From the NCBI GenBank assembly GCA_004352715.1, contig SCFE01000014.1, positions 2,577,913-2,641,912 of the forward strand: a stretch of DNA of 64,000 bases, given 5' to 3'. A model generated the notes under the pieces. It ran no database searches, had not been told where the DNA came from, and saw only the letters and a program-made list of their open reading frames with translations. The position numbers and the translations under genes were made by a program. Shown here piece after piece: positions 9,521 through 21,622 of the stretch; within the stretch, counting starts at the first letter, position 1, and the number at the start of each line of letters is the position of its first letter. The DNA comes from Hofstenia miamia. Taxonomy: Eukaryota > Xenacoelomorpha > Acoela.

Positions 9521-12417
9521 AATCAGCATTTTCCAGTTTATATTTAAATTGAAGTTACATCAAGCAAGACACAATTAACTTCAAGATTACAGCTAACATG
9601 ATGAAAGCAAGATTTCAACAAGCAATGATACTTTAATGAATAAGTCAAAAAGGTATTGTAAAACATTTAAAAATTTGTAGTCGAGACCTTTGAAATTAGT
9701 AATAAAAACAAATTTTTTTTAAATTAAATTTAACTTGTAAGTATTGAATTTGACTTCTTACTGTTCTTTGAAAGGGAGATACTACATGGAATGGACCGCA
9801 AATATTCAATTTCGTAGAACGAAAGTTAAAGAAATACTACATTTTTATTGTATTATTGATTATAATAATCACGAACCTTCTGAATATTAAGTTGATTTTG
9901 AGATTGCGAATTGTTGTTGCTGTATTTTACATGATTTTTTATTATATTCGTATGATTGCATATTGCTTTTTGGCACTGCTTATATTTGCATTCTAATTGC
10001 TTTGCGTTTTTTTCTTTGGTATGCATATTAAATTTAATTTTCAGAATTCTACTGTCAATTTCAAAGTGAAAACAATAAATATTTTTGATTGCATTTTATC
10101 ATTTAGTGATACTAACGTTAATCGCATTTTTACATTGGAAATATTCATCGACAATTTAATACTGTTTTGGAAAGAATAATTTTGTACGAATAATGACATT
10201 TATTTTCAAAAGTTATTTTACATTGAGATTACTAACAGACTTAAAATGGAATTCATTGTAAAAATGTGCATAACGAATAAGAGGAATAATATATAAATTT
10301 CTAAAACTTTTTGGATCCGAAATAGATCCGAAGTTTTTTCAAAATTGAGATCCAATCCCATCTCTGCTACAAAATATATCCTTTTTGAAAAATGGCAAAT
10401 ATTTAGTAAGAAATATTAAATCAAAATTCCAAAACCAAATATGATCCTCGATAATGTAATGGTGAATTATAAAAATTACATTTCATATTTTACTTTTGAA
10501 ATAATACAATATTGGAATATAGATTTTTCATGTGAGTATTTGAATATTTTCATCAGAATAATTGCTAATAAAGATTTTTAGGTCGTAGATGTTTTGAGAA
10601 TTACACTATTACCTTTATATGTTCCGTAAAAAATCTTATGAAATAAGATAATAAAAAGAAATATTTCAAAATTGTCTCTAGCAATAGCAATATCAAAAAT
10701 ATTAGTGTCGACTCTGAAACCATCTGTATTTTGTGCGAAAACTTTACAAACAAAATATTTTGCATTTGGGTTTTGGGTTTTAAATTTCAATCAGTTATCG
10801 CGAATTTGAAATTTTGAATCTCTTTCATTCAATAATTATTTCTTTGAATTTATTGAAAGGTATTCTATACATCCAAAAAGCACATTGATTAAATTTTCTG
10901 TCTAGATGAACTTCTAATAATATTGTCCAATTATTAAAAGACAATTAAATATTGTTACAATAAATATGAAAATAAATGAGTAAATATGGTTAATATGGTA
11001 TCTTTAATAAATTTTATACCAACAAAACCTGAGCGAAATTCATAAACATTAATTTTCAAATTATTCAGTGTTTAACATTGTTATGAAAATGAGAGCTGAT
11101 TCTGAACGAAAATTTTATATTGAATTTGAATCTGATTTTTTTTAAAAATAAAATCCTTTTTATGCTCACTTTATAACATGTTTTGAAGATATTCTATTGA
11201 GCATTCAAAAGCATCTAAAAACGTAAAGTAAGGGAAATAGTATGGACGTCTAATAAGTTTAAAATTTTGCCTTTCACTAGACTACATAAAATCAATGGAG
11301 GCTGTGCAGATGGTAATATTAATCAGTGAGGAATAATGTTCTATAGATGCTTCTTATTATCATATTGAGTTAACTTTTTAGTGTTGAATAATCAACACAG
11401 TGATGTAATTTACACTTCAATTAGCAAAGTTTTATGCTTATGTAGATATCAACAATATGAATATGAGTAGCAAGAGATAAGCGCTAGGCCGTCCCTATAG
11501 GACTCACTGAAGTTCTCGTAACACCTGACTATTTGGCATAGGGTAAAGAAGCAATTCTATTATTATTTATTTTTTATTTCCTTGATTTGGGAAAATTGAT
11601 TTAAGTGATGCCAAGAAATGGTTTTGACAAAATTAAATTAAATACATTAATTTTCAATGAAAGTTTTTACTTTTTGAATTCTAGGATATAGGCAAACTGA
11701 TGTATTTGATGAGATGTTTTGGTATGACATGTTCATTGTAACAATGCCTTTAACATGCAACACTATGATTTAAGGAATTAATTCATTGATAAATTCCATG
11801 CTCTGTTATTGTTCAGGCTCTATATATTTGCTGAATTTCATTTATTTTCGCTAATATATTCATGTTAAAGTTGCATGCAAAATATACATTTTGTTTTTTC
11901 AAATATACAGTAGAAAAAAAATTGTCAAACTTAAAAACAAACATTTGAAATATAAATATGGTAAACAGATAAAAAATTTAATGCATTAAGCTTTATCCAC
12001 ATGATAAAAAGCAAGTTCATTTTCTATAAAAAATTATACATGTGATAAGATGTATACAATATATGCATATATATGCTGTTTATACAGTGTTATTATATTC
12101 ACTACACATAGTTGCCAACTACACATCGGCTTGAAGAAAATATAAAATGCAGCAATAAAATGATAGTGTTTAAATATATTCTTCTTTCTTGTTCATAAAC
12201 GAATTTCATCTACAGTTCAAAGAACAGTGACTATATTCAGTGTAGCTTCGTTGTTGGATGGGAATGAGCCAGGGAAAAATACGCATTGTCTATTTTTGTA
12301 CGTTATGAATTTCACACCATAGCACCTAAATTAATGATTAATAAAGAAGTCATTATTAAAACAAGATGACGTTCGTAATCAAAGCATATGACAATTAAAA
12401 ATTACAGCATAAACAAA
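9521..12417. other. AT-rich intergenic sequence, nothing recognised
   Basis: The open frames (9997-10179 plus, 10578-10790 minus) are short, low-complexity and without motifs. No RNA gene recognised. Confidence 0.4.
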
Positions 12418-12826
12418 ACAGCGTTTTTATTTAAAATGAAACATATAAACGGTTACAATTTAAACAGATACTTATAAAGATGTACAATAAAAAATGTTGT
12501 TATTTAGAATAAAATAAAAATTTGAACTAATGATGTTAAAAATTTATATAAAACACATTTTTATTTACGATGAAATGTATAAACTGATTACAATTTAAGC
12601 AAATGCTGTAAAAATTTTCAAAAACACGTTTTTACTTACGATGAAGTACATGAAGTTATTACAATTTAACGAAATATTAACAAAGATTTACAACAAAAAA
12701 CGCTTTTATTTACTATAAAGTATATAAATAATTACAATTTAAACTAATTATGTTAAAAATTACATAAAAACATTTTTATTTACAATTAAGCATATGAAAA
12801 ATTACAAATGAAGCAAATGCTGTAAA
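12418..12826 (+). repeat. Degenerate minisatellite, period about 70 bp, about 6 units
   Basis: Each unit carries CGTTTTTATTTA, then a GATGAA-GTATATAAA-like block, ATTACAATTTAA and a GCTGTAAAAATTT block. Units are about 60-75 bp and diverged, the second being shortest. Regular spacing shows tandem duplication. No coding content. Confidence 0.7.
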
Positions 12827-14779
12827 ATTTTATTCGTCAAGAAATAAAATTTATTAAGTTTTTTTAAATATATATATATAACTAAGAATAATATCGCAAA
12901 AAAGAGTTAATACCTTTTCTAAGTTAATCAAACATGTGAAAGTTACAGATTATTTATAAAAAGTTCACCACCAAGTTTGAAATTTTTCAGCGTAGTTCTT
13001 TTTCTTTCAGCAATGTGAAATTCTATTATTATATATGTATATGTGTACAAACTAGCACTATTTCACAGATAAGGTCAACATTACGTAGATTTCTATCTAT
13101 ATTTCATTGTTTAACTGTCGAGTGTATCAAATCGTAGAGATTGTTATCTACCAAATTAATATACAGTCTATCTCAAACAATATAAACATGAAATCTATTT
13201 ATAAATTATCACTATTAAATAAACTATTTTAAAGTCATATGAAATTAGAACTTTTTCACAATTTTGAAAAATCTCAATTATTATTACAAGATGTTTTTTC
13301 CAATTTATACACTTATGTAATTGATAGATGCTACAAACCTAAAATGTTAGTGAAGTAAAATGATTTATTAATCAACAGCTTTTGTGCAAAAGAAAAAATC
13401 AAATAATTCAAGGCGGTTTTCTCATTGAATTCAAGTATAAGATATTTATTTCGCAATATACAATCGGAAAACCGGGTTTAACTCAATTTACCTTATAAAT
13501 ATTTCGAAATCGTACAGATTGAGAATTTTTGAAATAAAATCTAAACTTGATAGAGTTTCTTAGGCATTGCATTAGAGAGAATTCCAATATATTTGGATTT
13601 AGAAACATTTCTCCACTATTATGAGAGCATAAAATATATATTTTGTTACTTGATTTCCCTCAAAGTTAAATGTATTGCTACGGGGTTTAATATATCGGAC
13701 ACTCTTCTTCTTGTTCTGGGTTCATTAAATATTTTAATATATTTGACCATTTTTTTCGTTTTATATAGCGTTTTTACATTGTATACGCTCCCATTTTACA
13801 AGAAGTTTCTAAAGTATATATCTCTTTCACCTGTATGTTATCCCACTGCACATGGTGTTTCTAAACTTTTTACCTTCAATGACATCTCATCGTATTTCTA
13901 TTTACTGGTTCTACTTAGCGGATGTGCATACAGCAATCAACGTTTTTACTATCATGAAAGAAGAAATTGACTTTGCATTTTGTAATTCTTTAAGTTTTAT
14001 TGTTTTGGACTTATTTTCTTCACCGATGCTTTAAGATTGATCTGTGACTAGAAATAATTCCCGTTTAAAAAATTGAATTTAGTCACTCTATTATAAATTT
14101 TTATTAGTAAAGATATTAAACGTGTAGAAACATGAAAGTTTATAAAAATTCGTAATCACTTGAAACAAAATAAGTAATATTAACTTATTAAAATGTAAAA
14201 ATAGCTTACATTGTTGAGTAAATAAAACCATCACCATTTGAATAGTGGTAAAAACTGAATAATGTGTTAAAATGAAGATATCTTTTCTTCATAGGCAATG
14301 AACAAAATGCAAATTAGCTTAGTTATGTAATGTATGAAAATTCACATCTTTTAGCAACACTTCCTCATTATTCATGAATTAATCTCAGGCTATGACACCT
14401 ATCAATCAATTTTTAACAAATGTATGCGAACCCTTTTTAAGCAAAATTTTTTTCAAACCAAACTGCAAATGTTACTTGCAAATTGTATTTAAAAAACTTG
14501 TTGTTTAATCGCAGATCAATACTTTCTGCATGAAAATCCAGCCTACTCATCTCGGCTTGTCAGTGTCATGTTAAAGGCTCATTCAAATAAACTAACTGAT
14601 AAGAATCCAGAAACGCTTAAAAAGATGGCAAAATTTTCATCTACATAAATATTGTAGTTTGAATAATACATTGACGTTTAACTACAAATTAGTAAATATT
14701 TCAGTCAATTTACTCATCTAACTATGATGCACTAACATGTAATAGTTAAGACCGAGTGAAGGAGATCGCACTTTTTCTG
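12827..14779. other. AT-rich intergenic sequence with one unassigned hydrophobic frame
   Basis: A 125-codon frame at 13593-13970 is rich in Leu, Ile, Phe and Tyr, with two or three hydrophobic stretches (e.g. TLLLVLGSLNILIYLTIFF). The NxxIY step recalls receptor TM7 segments, but a second overlapping frame and the AT bias make chance likely. No gene is claimed. Confidence 0.25.
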
Positions 14780-14924
14780 ATTGGTCGAGAGGTGGGTGAA
14801 AGTCCGTGCCACTATGACTCATGCCCTGTGTTAGGTCGTGGATATTGACAGGGGGTGTTGTAGTGACGTCATGGAAGTTGCATGGTCATGTACTTGCTAT
14901 AGTGACTCACTTATGTTAGCCAAT
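14780..14924. promoter_or_regulatory. Cluster of CCAAT-box and bZIP (AP-1/CRE) sites
   Basis: In a GC-richer island: inverted CCAAT (ATTGG, 14780-14784), TGACTCA (14815-14821), a full palindromic CRE TGACGTCA (14864-14871), TGACTCA (14903-14909) and CCAAT (14920-14924). I see no exon nearby. It could be an enhancer, the promoter of an unseen transcript, or part of a mobile element. Motifs are seen directly; function is inferred. Confidence 0.35.
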
Positions 14925-15934
14925 TTAGTTTGCATGAATACTTTATTACATGCACATCTATTTGTTTGTTAATTTATTTGACATTGTTAGCTAAACATCG
15001 CGTTTGTGATGATACATTGCTGACACAAATCACATTACGTTTTTGCAAATGATTAATTTTCTTTTTAATAAAAAATTCCAGGCGTTGCTAATGATTAATT
15101 GCCATACTACTTATGTTTAGCTTGCTTATTAACACTTCTCAGTAAAAAATAATTTTGTCGATAAATTTCACTTTTTTAACCAAAATATTTAATATTTAGT
15201 AGAAAGTACTATTTTCCGAGTCTTTCAATATCACCATTTGTTTCTCTCATAGGAAATAATTTATATAATTTTTTCTTACAAATCTTTGGTGGTGGTTATT
15301 AAAAGATATTGCGTTTATCATTACCAATTCTGGAAACTGCTGATGTTCTGAATGCAAGTGTTTTTAGATCATCCAAAGAGATTTGTTGGTGCAGATGTTG
15401 AGAGAGGCTTTTTGAATATCACTTATATTATTTCGGCACAATCTCAAGTTTATTAGTGCTTCATTTAAAATATCATATAATTTTATGGAATAGTGTGCTG
15501 TAATTGCTGAAAAATTAAAAAAATATATGAATTTTGTTTTTTACGGAATTTTAACGCATATTCTACCGATTTTGAAACAATTAAATAGATATATTTGCAA
15601 AATTTTCTCTAGTGAAAAATTAAGAAAATTAGTGAATATATTTTTTTACACAATTTCAGATGGAAGTTATTCAGAATTTTCTCTTGTAATTGATAGTTTC
15701 TATATTTTTCAGGAATATTTTTATAGTGCAGTTTTATTAACATTGGCATTTAGTCTAAAACAGTAAAAATAATGTAGAGGGTGAATCACAGTCACTTCAA
15801 TTGTATTTTTATATATAAAAACATAGTAAAAGCTTGACTGCAATGAAATGAAACATTATTACATACACCATAAAGCAAATTACTAAGGTCAAACAAACCA
15901 CCATTTTCCTGAACTACAAGCTGACATTTTTGTA
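14925..15934. other. No feature recognised
   Basis: The 79-codon frame at 15527-15766 has no recognised domain. Nothing else supported. Confidence 0.35.
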
Positions 15935-16098
15935 CGAGATTATTCACAGCCAAAAGTTAGGAGCAGTGATGCACAAATCTCTCAATCACTCACCTACAAA
16001 TTTAACAAGCGCTGGGATTATTAGTGTTTATATCTAGCTGGTTCGCGCGCGCAGTTTGAAATGTCAAATTGAGTATTTTTCATTGCAGTTCAACTCTT

Positions 16099-16436
16099 AC
16101 CTTAAAAATGGCAGAAAAAACTCAGCGACTGAACAAAGATCAAAAAGTCTTCATCGTCAAAACTTTTTATGAAAATTCAAATAAATCAGAAACGTGTCGT
16201 TTATATGAAGGGAAATTTCAAAGAAATATCAAGCGTGATACTGTGTCCAAACTTATTCAGCGGTTCGAAGATACAGCGTCAACAGATGACTTGCTAAGAC
16301 CTGGACGACCTGTCACTGCTTGCAGCTCAGAAAATCGTGAAATTATTCGAGGTGCTTTTTCTTTAAGCCCTACAAAGTCGAAAAGACGTGCATCAATGGA
16401 ATTAAACATTTCCAGAGCGTCTATTCGTCGATTGCC
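16099..16436 (+). pseudogene. Mariner-like transposase, N-terminal HTH part
   Basis: Begins MAEKTQRLNKDQKVFIVKTF and continues through KLIQRFEDTAS..DLLRPGRPV, the paired helix-turn-helix DNA-binding region of this transposase group, ending at ISRASIRRL. The reading frame stops matching exactly where the hAT-like insertion begins, and resumes in phase at 18804. Confidence 0.85.
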
Positions 16437-16919
16437 AGGCTTGTCCATTGGAATTGGTTGGACAAACAAAATTTGTTATTCATTGGATTCCAATTGGATA
16501 TTCATTGGAATAATTTTGCAAAAATTTCCTCATACTATTAAAATAGTTGCTTTGGATATGGGTCTGATAATAATATGGCTTTGCAGCAGGGACATTTGTA
16601 ATTGGCTGAAAAAGTTTAATGATTTATTATAGTATTGCATATTGATATAGCATTAAAAGCAATCAATGTTGATGTTATTAAATTAAAGAATGACAACCTA
16701 TCAAATGTCACTTGAATAAAGTTTGTTTACCAATATATTCTAACATCTTGATATTAGTGACGATCATTCAATAGAAAATATTGCTCAACCACAATGAATT
16801 TGAAAGAAATTTTTGTAGAAGGGTTTTAATTATAAAATAATATTATTAGGCACATATACACTGCACTATTCAATTTCAATGAACAAACCTCGAGCTGATT
16901 CGACACGACTCGAAATCTG

Positions 16920-17420
16920 TTAATGTTAAAATTTCGAGTGGAGTCGGGTCAGGTACTCGACTTAACTCGAAACTCAGGGCCCTGAATAATTATCAGAATT
17001 CAATGCGCAATATCATGGTAACTAATTACAATGTTGTCTCTCAATCGTGTGAGCACATATAAGTACGTTTTGTAAAATTTTTTTGGAATCAACGCCTGGA
17101 CCAATATTATTGTGCTTTTGTATTCTAATCGGAAATTTGATTAATAAATTTTTAAATTCCTTAAAATTTGTTAATGCTTAAATTTCGAGTGGAGTCGGGT
17201 TGGGTACTCTACTCGACTCGAAACTTCGAGTGCTCACAGGGCCCTAGATTATTATCATAATGCAATGCGCCTAGTATCATGGTAACCAATTGCAATATTG
17301 TCTCTTAATCATGTGACCACAAAATTTTATTCGATTAGAACACAATGACTGCACCAGTATTATTGTGCTTTTGTATTCTAATAGGATAGCATATGATAAA
17401 TAAATTCTTAAATTCATTTA
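16920..17420. repeat. Two diverged tandem copies of a ~250-bp unit
   Basis: Copy 1 (about 16920-17165) and copy 2 (about 17168-17420) share AAATTTCGAGTGGAGTCGGG, GGGCCCT, ATCATGGTAAC, TTGTCTCT and TATTATTGTGCTTTTGTATT in the same order. The unit also carries TCGA-rich inverted steps (ACTCGACTCGAAAC). It lies inside the hAT-like element. Confidence 0.75.
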
Positions 17421-18107
17421 TTGTATTGTTATTTATGTTCCTAAATTGAGATTGCACAGCAATTCCAACATGATATGATGTGCTATATATTTCTGGTATC
17501 ATATTATGAAGAAATCCGAATGGGTAAACTTTGTTGATAATTAGTGTCATTTTTTAACACTATCTAATAAGTAGTTCTAGGACATTCTGTATGCGAAAAC
17601 TTAATAAACTATACTAAACTTTTAATTTTTTTAAGAATTCTGCTTTTCCTGCTAAAACAAGAGAAGGTGATTTACTCAGAGGAATGAATTCAATAACAAA
17701 TTATTGATCACAATCACAATAAATAGGTTCTTAGGAAAATTTTCTTCTGTCATGAAAAGTTTATGCGTCCTTGAGTTAGAATCTCACAATATTTGTTAAA
17801 GGATTTCTCTACACTAGCACCAGGGAGGAAATAGGCTTGTGGCAGCGCAATCAATTGACTCCACTCCCACGGGTCTCCTACTAATATAGCACCAAATCTT
17901 AAAAAACTCCCAATCAATATAAAACATGAATTGCTGGATTTTTTTACCTATGCTGCACTGCATGCTAGATTTTCTAATAACTAAGAGTTCGTTCAGATGG
18001 GCAAAGTGCCTTTGTGCAGATCAAGCAGGAATCGCAAGTCCAGCTGAATTAATCGCTAGTCCATGAGCTGTTTCTAATGTTTGTGAGGGCAGATAAGATC
18101 TTGCTAC

Positions 18108-18407
18108 TTATCTAGGTTTATTGTAAGGGAATTCTTCCCAAAATGATAGATCAAAATTTTCATCATAACGAAATCCCCATGCATCTTGCATATGCCTCAT
18201 ATATTTTGATTGGAAGCAAGATAGTACATCATTATTGCGATCAAACAAGTCTTCTTTACTACCCAAGTTCGAGTAAAAAATACTACAAATAATTGGATTC
18301 CGGTGTGTTGCGTAAGCTGAAATTTTATTGATGAGGTACCTTCTATTAGGTTCCAGTTCTAAGAAATGCATCTGTGCAAAACTGAAACTTGACTTAGAAA
18401 CAAACAA
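18108..18407 (-). CDS. Unassigned 99-codon open frame inside the hAT-like element
   Basis: The minus-strand frame contains YLINKISAYATHRNP, NDVLSCFQSKYMRHMQDAWG and FWEEFPYNKP. Composition is protein-like (Trp, Cys and Met well spread) rather than AT-driven, but I recognise no family. It may be cargo, a captured exon or a transposase relic. No splice sites were resolved. Confidence 0.2.
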   Translation of the reverse strand: MFVSKSSFSFAQMHFLELEPNRRYLINKISAYATHRNPIICSIFYSNLGSKEDLFDRNNDVLSCFQSKYMRHMQDAWGFRYDENFDLSFWEEFPYNKPR

Positions 18408-18803
18408 ATTAGGAGATTAAAAAAGAGGTTCTCGATAGTCTACCTATAGGATTTCATCCGGTAGCATCATTGTTATCAAAAACTTCTTCAAAAAGCCGAT
18501 GTATCTGTTTAGTAATAATAATTCCGATTTTTCTGAGTTTTCTTTGAAATTATGTATTTTTCCGGTTTTACAAGCGGAATCTAGGCCTTAATAATCACAT
18601 ACAGAAAATCTGTGCATAATACTTAAATAAATATTACATGAATTCAAAAATATTAATATATATTGCAAAGAAAATTTGGATTAGTAAACTCAAAATTACA
18701 TTGGAATTAGATTGGATTCCAATTGGACAATTCTATAATTTTTCTATTGGTTTCTATTAGATTGGACAGAATTATCTGTGCAATTGACAAGCCTGTCGAT
18801 TGC

Positions 18804-19787
18804 TTAGCCAAATAGGAATGAAGTCTTATCGTCCACATCTCGTGCACACAATGTCAGAGGATGACCCAGACCGTCGAGTTGAGTTCTGCGAAGCCTTCTT
18901 TAACAAATGTCTAGAACATCGTTCATTTCTCGCGAAAGTTTTTTGGTTTGATGAAGCACATTTCAAACTAAATGGTCATGTCAACCGACATAACACCATT
19001 ATTGGGCTACAGAAAATCAAACGTAAAGAAATTGAACGTGATGTTAATGCTCCGGGAGTAACCGTTTGGGCGCTATCTGTTGTGATGCGTTAATTTGGCC
19101 ATTTTTCTTTCCTGGTAATGTCACAAGCAAGTAATACACCAAAGGTTTGAGGGAAAAGTTCTACTCAGTTGCCGCAGATTGGCCGATATTCAGGAAAGAT
19201 AGTTTCAGCATGATGGTGCCCCAGCACAATATGGAAACGTGGCTCGTAAGTGGTTGACTGACACTTTTGGTAATCGTTGGATAGGCCGATGGAGAGGACT
19301 TGAATTGCCCAAGATCTCACGATCTTACTCCGCCTGACTTCTTCCTTTGGGGGTTATTAAGGAAGCTGTGTACAGTACTAAACCACGTTCTTTGGAAGAG
19401 TTGAAAGAAAGAATTACCAATCTACTCAGTTGCCGCAGATTGGCCGATATTCAGGAAAGATAGTTTCAGCATGATGGTGCCCCAGCACAATATGGAAACG
19501 TGGCTCGTAAGTGGTTGACTGACACTTTTGGTAATCGTTGGATAGGCCGATGGAGAGGACTTGAATTGCCCAAGATCTCACGATCTTACTCCGCCTGACT
19601 TCTTCCTTTGGGGGTTATTAAGGAAGCTGTGTACAGTACTAAACCACGTTCTTTGGAAGAGTTGAAAGAAAGAATTACCAATGTTTTTCATTCAATTACT
19701 CGAGAGCTTTGTTACAAAGTGTGTTCATCGATGGAGAACAGAGTTTTGAAGCGCATCGAGGTAAATGGTGGACAATTTGAGTATTTG
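18804..19787 (+). pseudogene. Mariner-like transposase, catalytic part (duplicated and frameshifted)
   Basis: Resumes in frame with SQIGMKSYRPHLVH, then FWFDEAHFKLNGHVNRHN with the first catalytic Asp. The frame breaks near 19090. Downstream pieces give FFPGNVTS, QHDGAPAQYGNVARKWL (second Asp), SHDLTPPDFFLWG (third Asp) and the C-terminus KPRSLEELKERIT to a stop at about 19788. The second and third Asp segments occur twice because of the 261-bp duplication. Confidence 0.8.
19161..19682 (+). repeat. Exact 261-bp tandem duplication
   Basis: 19161-19421 and 19422-19682 appear identical. The unit spans the second and third Asp motifs of the mariner transposase. Identity implies a very recent event or an assembly duplication. 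Confidence 0.9.
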
Positions 19788-19911
19788 TAAATAAAAGGAT
19801 CATTTATTATTCATTACATTACAGTGAACGTATATAAACTGAATAAATGCTTAATTTACATTAAAAAATTACATTTTTGGTATTGCCCCCTAACTTCTGG
19901 CTCATCCTGTG

Positions 19912-20465
19912 TATATATATATTTTTTTAATAATTTAAATAAATTCATAATCACCAATATATTTTGCTAATAAATAAGCATTGTCAACAAACTTCCTGCA
20001 TTAAATTTAGAAAATATATTACATCAAAGTTTGTAACAGTTACTCAAGTTTTCAAAACTTTCTACAACCTGTACAAACTTTGTCAAATGATAATGCAACT
20101 ATATCATGTTAAATTAAAATACCAAACATGTTTTTATCAGAACTTTTACAATATCGCCATCTCAGACGCCCTGATATGTGATGGTGTTATTTATGTCTAG
20201 ATCCGCTTTCCAAATTTAGCAACTATGGCTAGAATTTACGTTCGACAAACTTATATATGCATTTAACTCTATGGAATTACTGATATATAAAGAGAATTTA
20301 ATTGCCTTTAACTAAACTCATAATTCTAATAATTACTGAACAGGGCTGAATTCAGTTTCAGAATTATAACAATGACTGATATTCAAATTTAGATCAGAAG
20401 AAATTCCATCAAAACTAAATATTAGAACAAAGCACTATAGAAAATTTAAAATTAAAAAAAAAGAA
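19912..20465. other. AT-rich sequence, nothing recognised
   Basis: The 78-codon frame (19964-20200) has no recognised motif. Confidence 0.35.
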
Positions 20466-20650
20466 TTATGAACTGTTTTATCAATTCCTATATAGATCTA
20501 CGGAACAAATTATCACCGGAAGTTAAAGAATTTGATTTTACAGAATTTAAGAAAAAAATTAAATTAGAATTATCATCAAAGAAAAGAACGTATTTTGATA
20601 TTCAAAGAATAAAGTCTGTAAATAAGTTATATCAATTTGCAACTAAGTAG
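20466..20650 (+). mobile_element. Possible retrotransposon RT C-terminal remnant
   Basis: The 60-codon frame reads INSYIDLRNKLSPEVKE..DFTEFKKKIK. This follows the pattern 'sFI...lWNsLP.ei.....FKkklk' seen at the C-terminus of many non-LTR ORF2 proteins (compare TWNSLPKELKK near 57470). Short and isolated, so tentative. Confidence 0.35.
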
Positions 20651-20914
20651 AATTATAGAAAAACAATTTACTTTAAACCTTAATAAGTATTTTTATACTT
20701 TTTTAAATGTACAAAGGTTTAAAATAAATAAATTATTATATTAGTGTAATTCTGACCTGTTCACGTATTTAAGTAATTTAAAGGAAATTCAAACCATTCA
20801 AATCTATCATTTTCATTTTTTGGAACATTGTATTTTATCAAACTATTTAAATTTATTAATTTAAAATAATATTTTATATTTTTCCATTGTTATTTGTTAA
20901 ATTTAGAATAGGGT

Positions 20915-20938
20915 TTACCTTAACGGGAGTGTGCGACG
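20915..20938. repeat. Short repeat related to the 22846-22910 hairpin
   Basis: TTACCTTAACGGGAGTGTGC, followed by GACG, matches 22887-22909 with one difference (GGGAG against GGCAG). It may be one end of a MITE family. Confidence 0.4.
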
Positions 20939-21591
20939 ATCAAAAGGGGGTTAAGGTTTGTAAACAATCTCATAATTGCAAAAACACGACGTTTGCCTAC
21001 TTTGAATGCACAAATCATGGATCTCTTGCGCTATGCTACAGAGACCCAATGCACAAACGTTTGAATTTGATAGCCATTTGTTAGTTTTGTTGATAAATAT
21101 ATAATTATTTAATAAATTTAGTTCAAAATATACATTAGATCAGTAGGTACATATAAAACCTTCAAATCAAATTATATTTGAAAGTTAAATCTAAGCATAA
21201 AACATGTTTGTTCACAATAAGTGCTACGTAAAATTACATTTAGTAATTTTTAGATATTTGAATGACATACACTAAAAGTAATAAGCACATTCGAAAACTT
21301 TCTAGGAAAATTATAAATCTCTCAAAATTATTGAACTTTCTCAAAGTCAAATTTGAATCTCTGCAAGTAGTTAGAATTTTAATCTACCCTAAATTAAAAG
21401 TGGGAATATATTGTCGGCAATATCAAAAGTAACGGTCAGTTTTTACCTTTAAATTTGTAATTGCATTTGGCGAATTTAAAAAGTTGCAAAAATTCTCAAG
21501 CAAATATTTACATCGTATATATTGCATGCAATGAACATCAAAATAATTGAGCATTTTTAAGGATTTTTAATAATTTTAACATAAACATTCA

Positions 21592-21622
21592 AATATATTT
21601 CGACTTACAAAGTCATCGTCAG
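21592..21622 (-). ncRNA. Hammerhead-like motif, left PLE arm
   Basis: Minus strand: CUGACGA, U, GACUU-UGU-AAGUC hairpin (five perfect pairs), GAAA, palindromic UAUA, UU. Core residues are intact; AUU is an allowed NUH triplet. Confidence 0.6.

Larger units (their letters stand above)
16437..18794. mobile_element. Non-autonomous hAT-like element with 8-bp TSD
   Basis: The left end CAGGCTTGTCCATTG (16437) matches the complement of the right end CAATTGACAAGCCTG (to 18794) apart from one base. The 8-bp direct repeat TCGATTGC lies immediately outside (16429-16436 and 18795-18802). Eight-bp duplications and CAGG-type ends are hAT hallmarks. Removing the element and one repeat restores a continuous mariner frame. 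Both ends carry a TTGGATTCCAATTGGA subterminal motif. No transposase is recognisable in the 2.36 kb; it holds a tandem repeat (16920-17420) and one unassigned frame (18108-18407). Confidence 0.85.
15935..19911 (+). mobile_element. Mariner-like element, split by a hAT-like insertion
   Basis: Terminal inverted repeats share AGCC(A/G)AAAGTTAGG-type sequence (15948-15969 left; 19882-19902 right, complementary), with TA dinucleotides outside. The transposase is in two blocks (16099-16436 and 18804-19787) interrupted by the insertion at 16437-18794, and the 3' block holds a 261-bp tandem duplication and a frameshift. The catalytic triad pieces are FWFDEAHF, QHDGAPAQ and SHDLTPPDFFLWG. The gap between the second and third Asp is about 40 residues, which suits the DD41D-type mariner branch. 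Inactive. Confidence 0.85.

Noticed and set aside
13593-13970. Hydrophobic 125-codon frame resembling a receptor transmembrane segment
   Set aside because: AT-rich codons give Leu/Ile/Phe/Tyr by chance, a second overlapping frame is also open, and no conserved loop motifs or splice partners were found.
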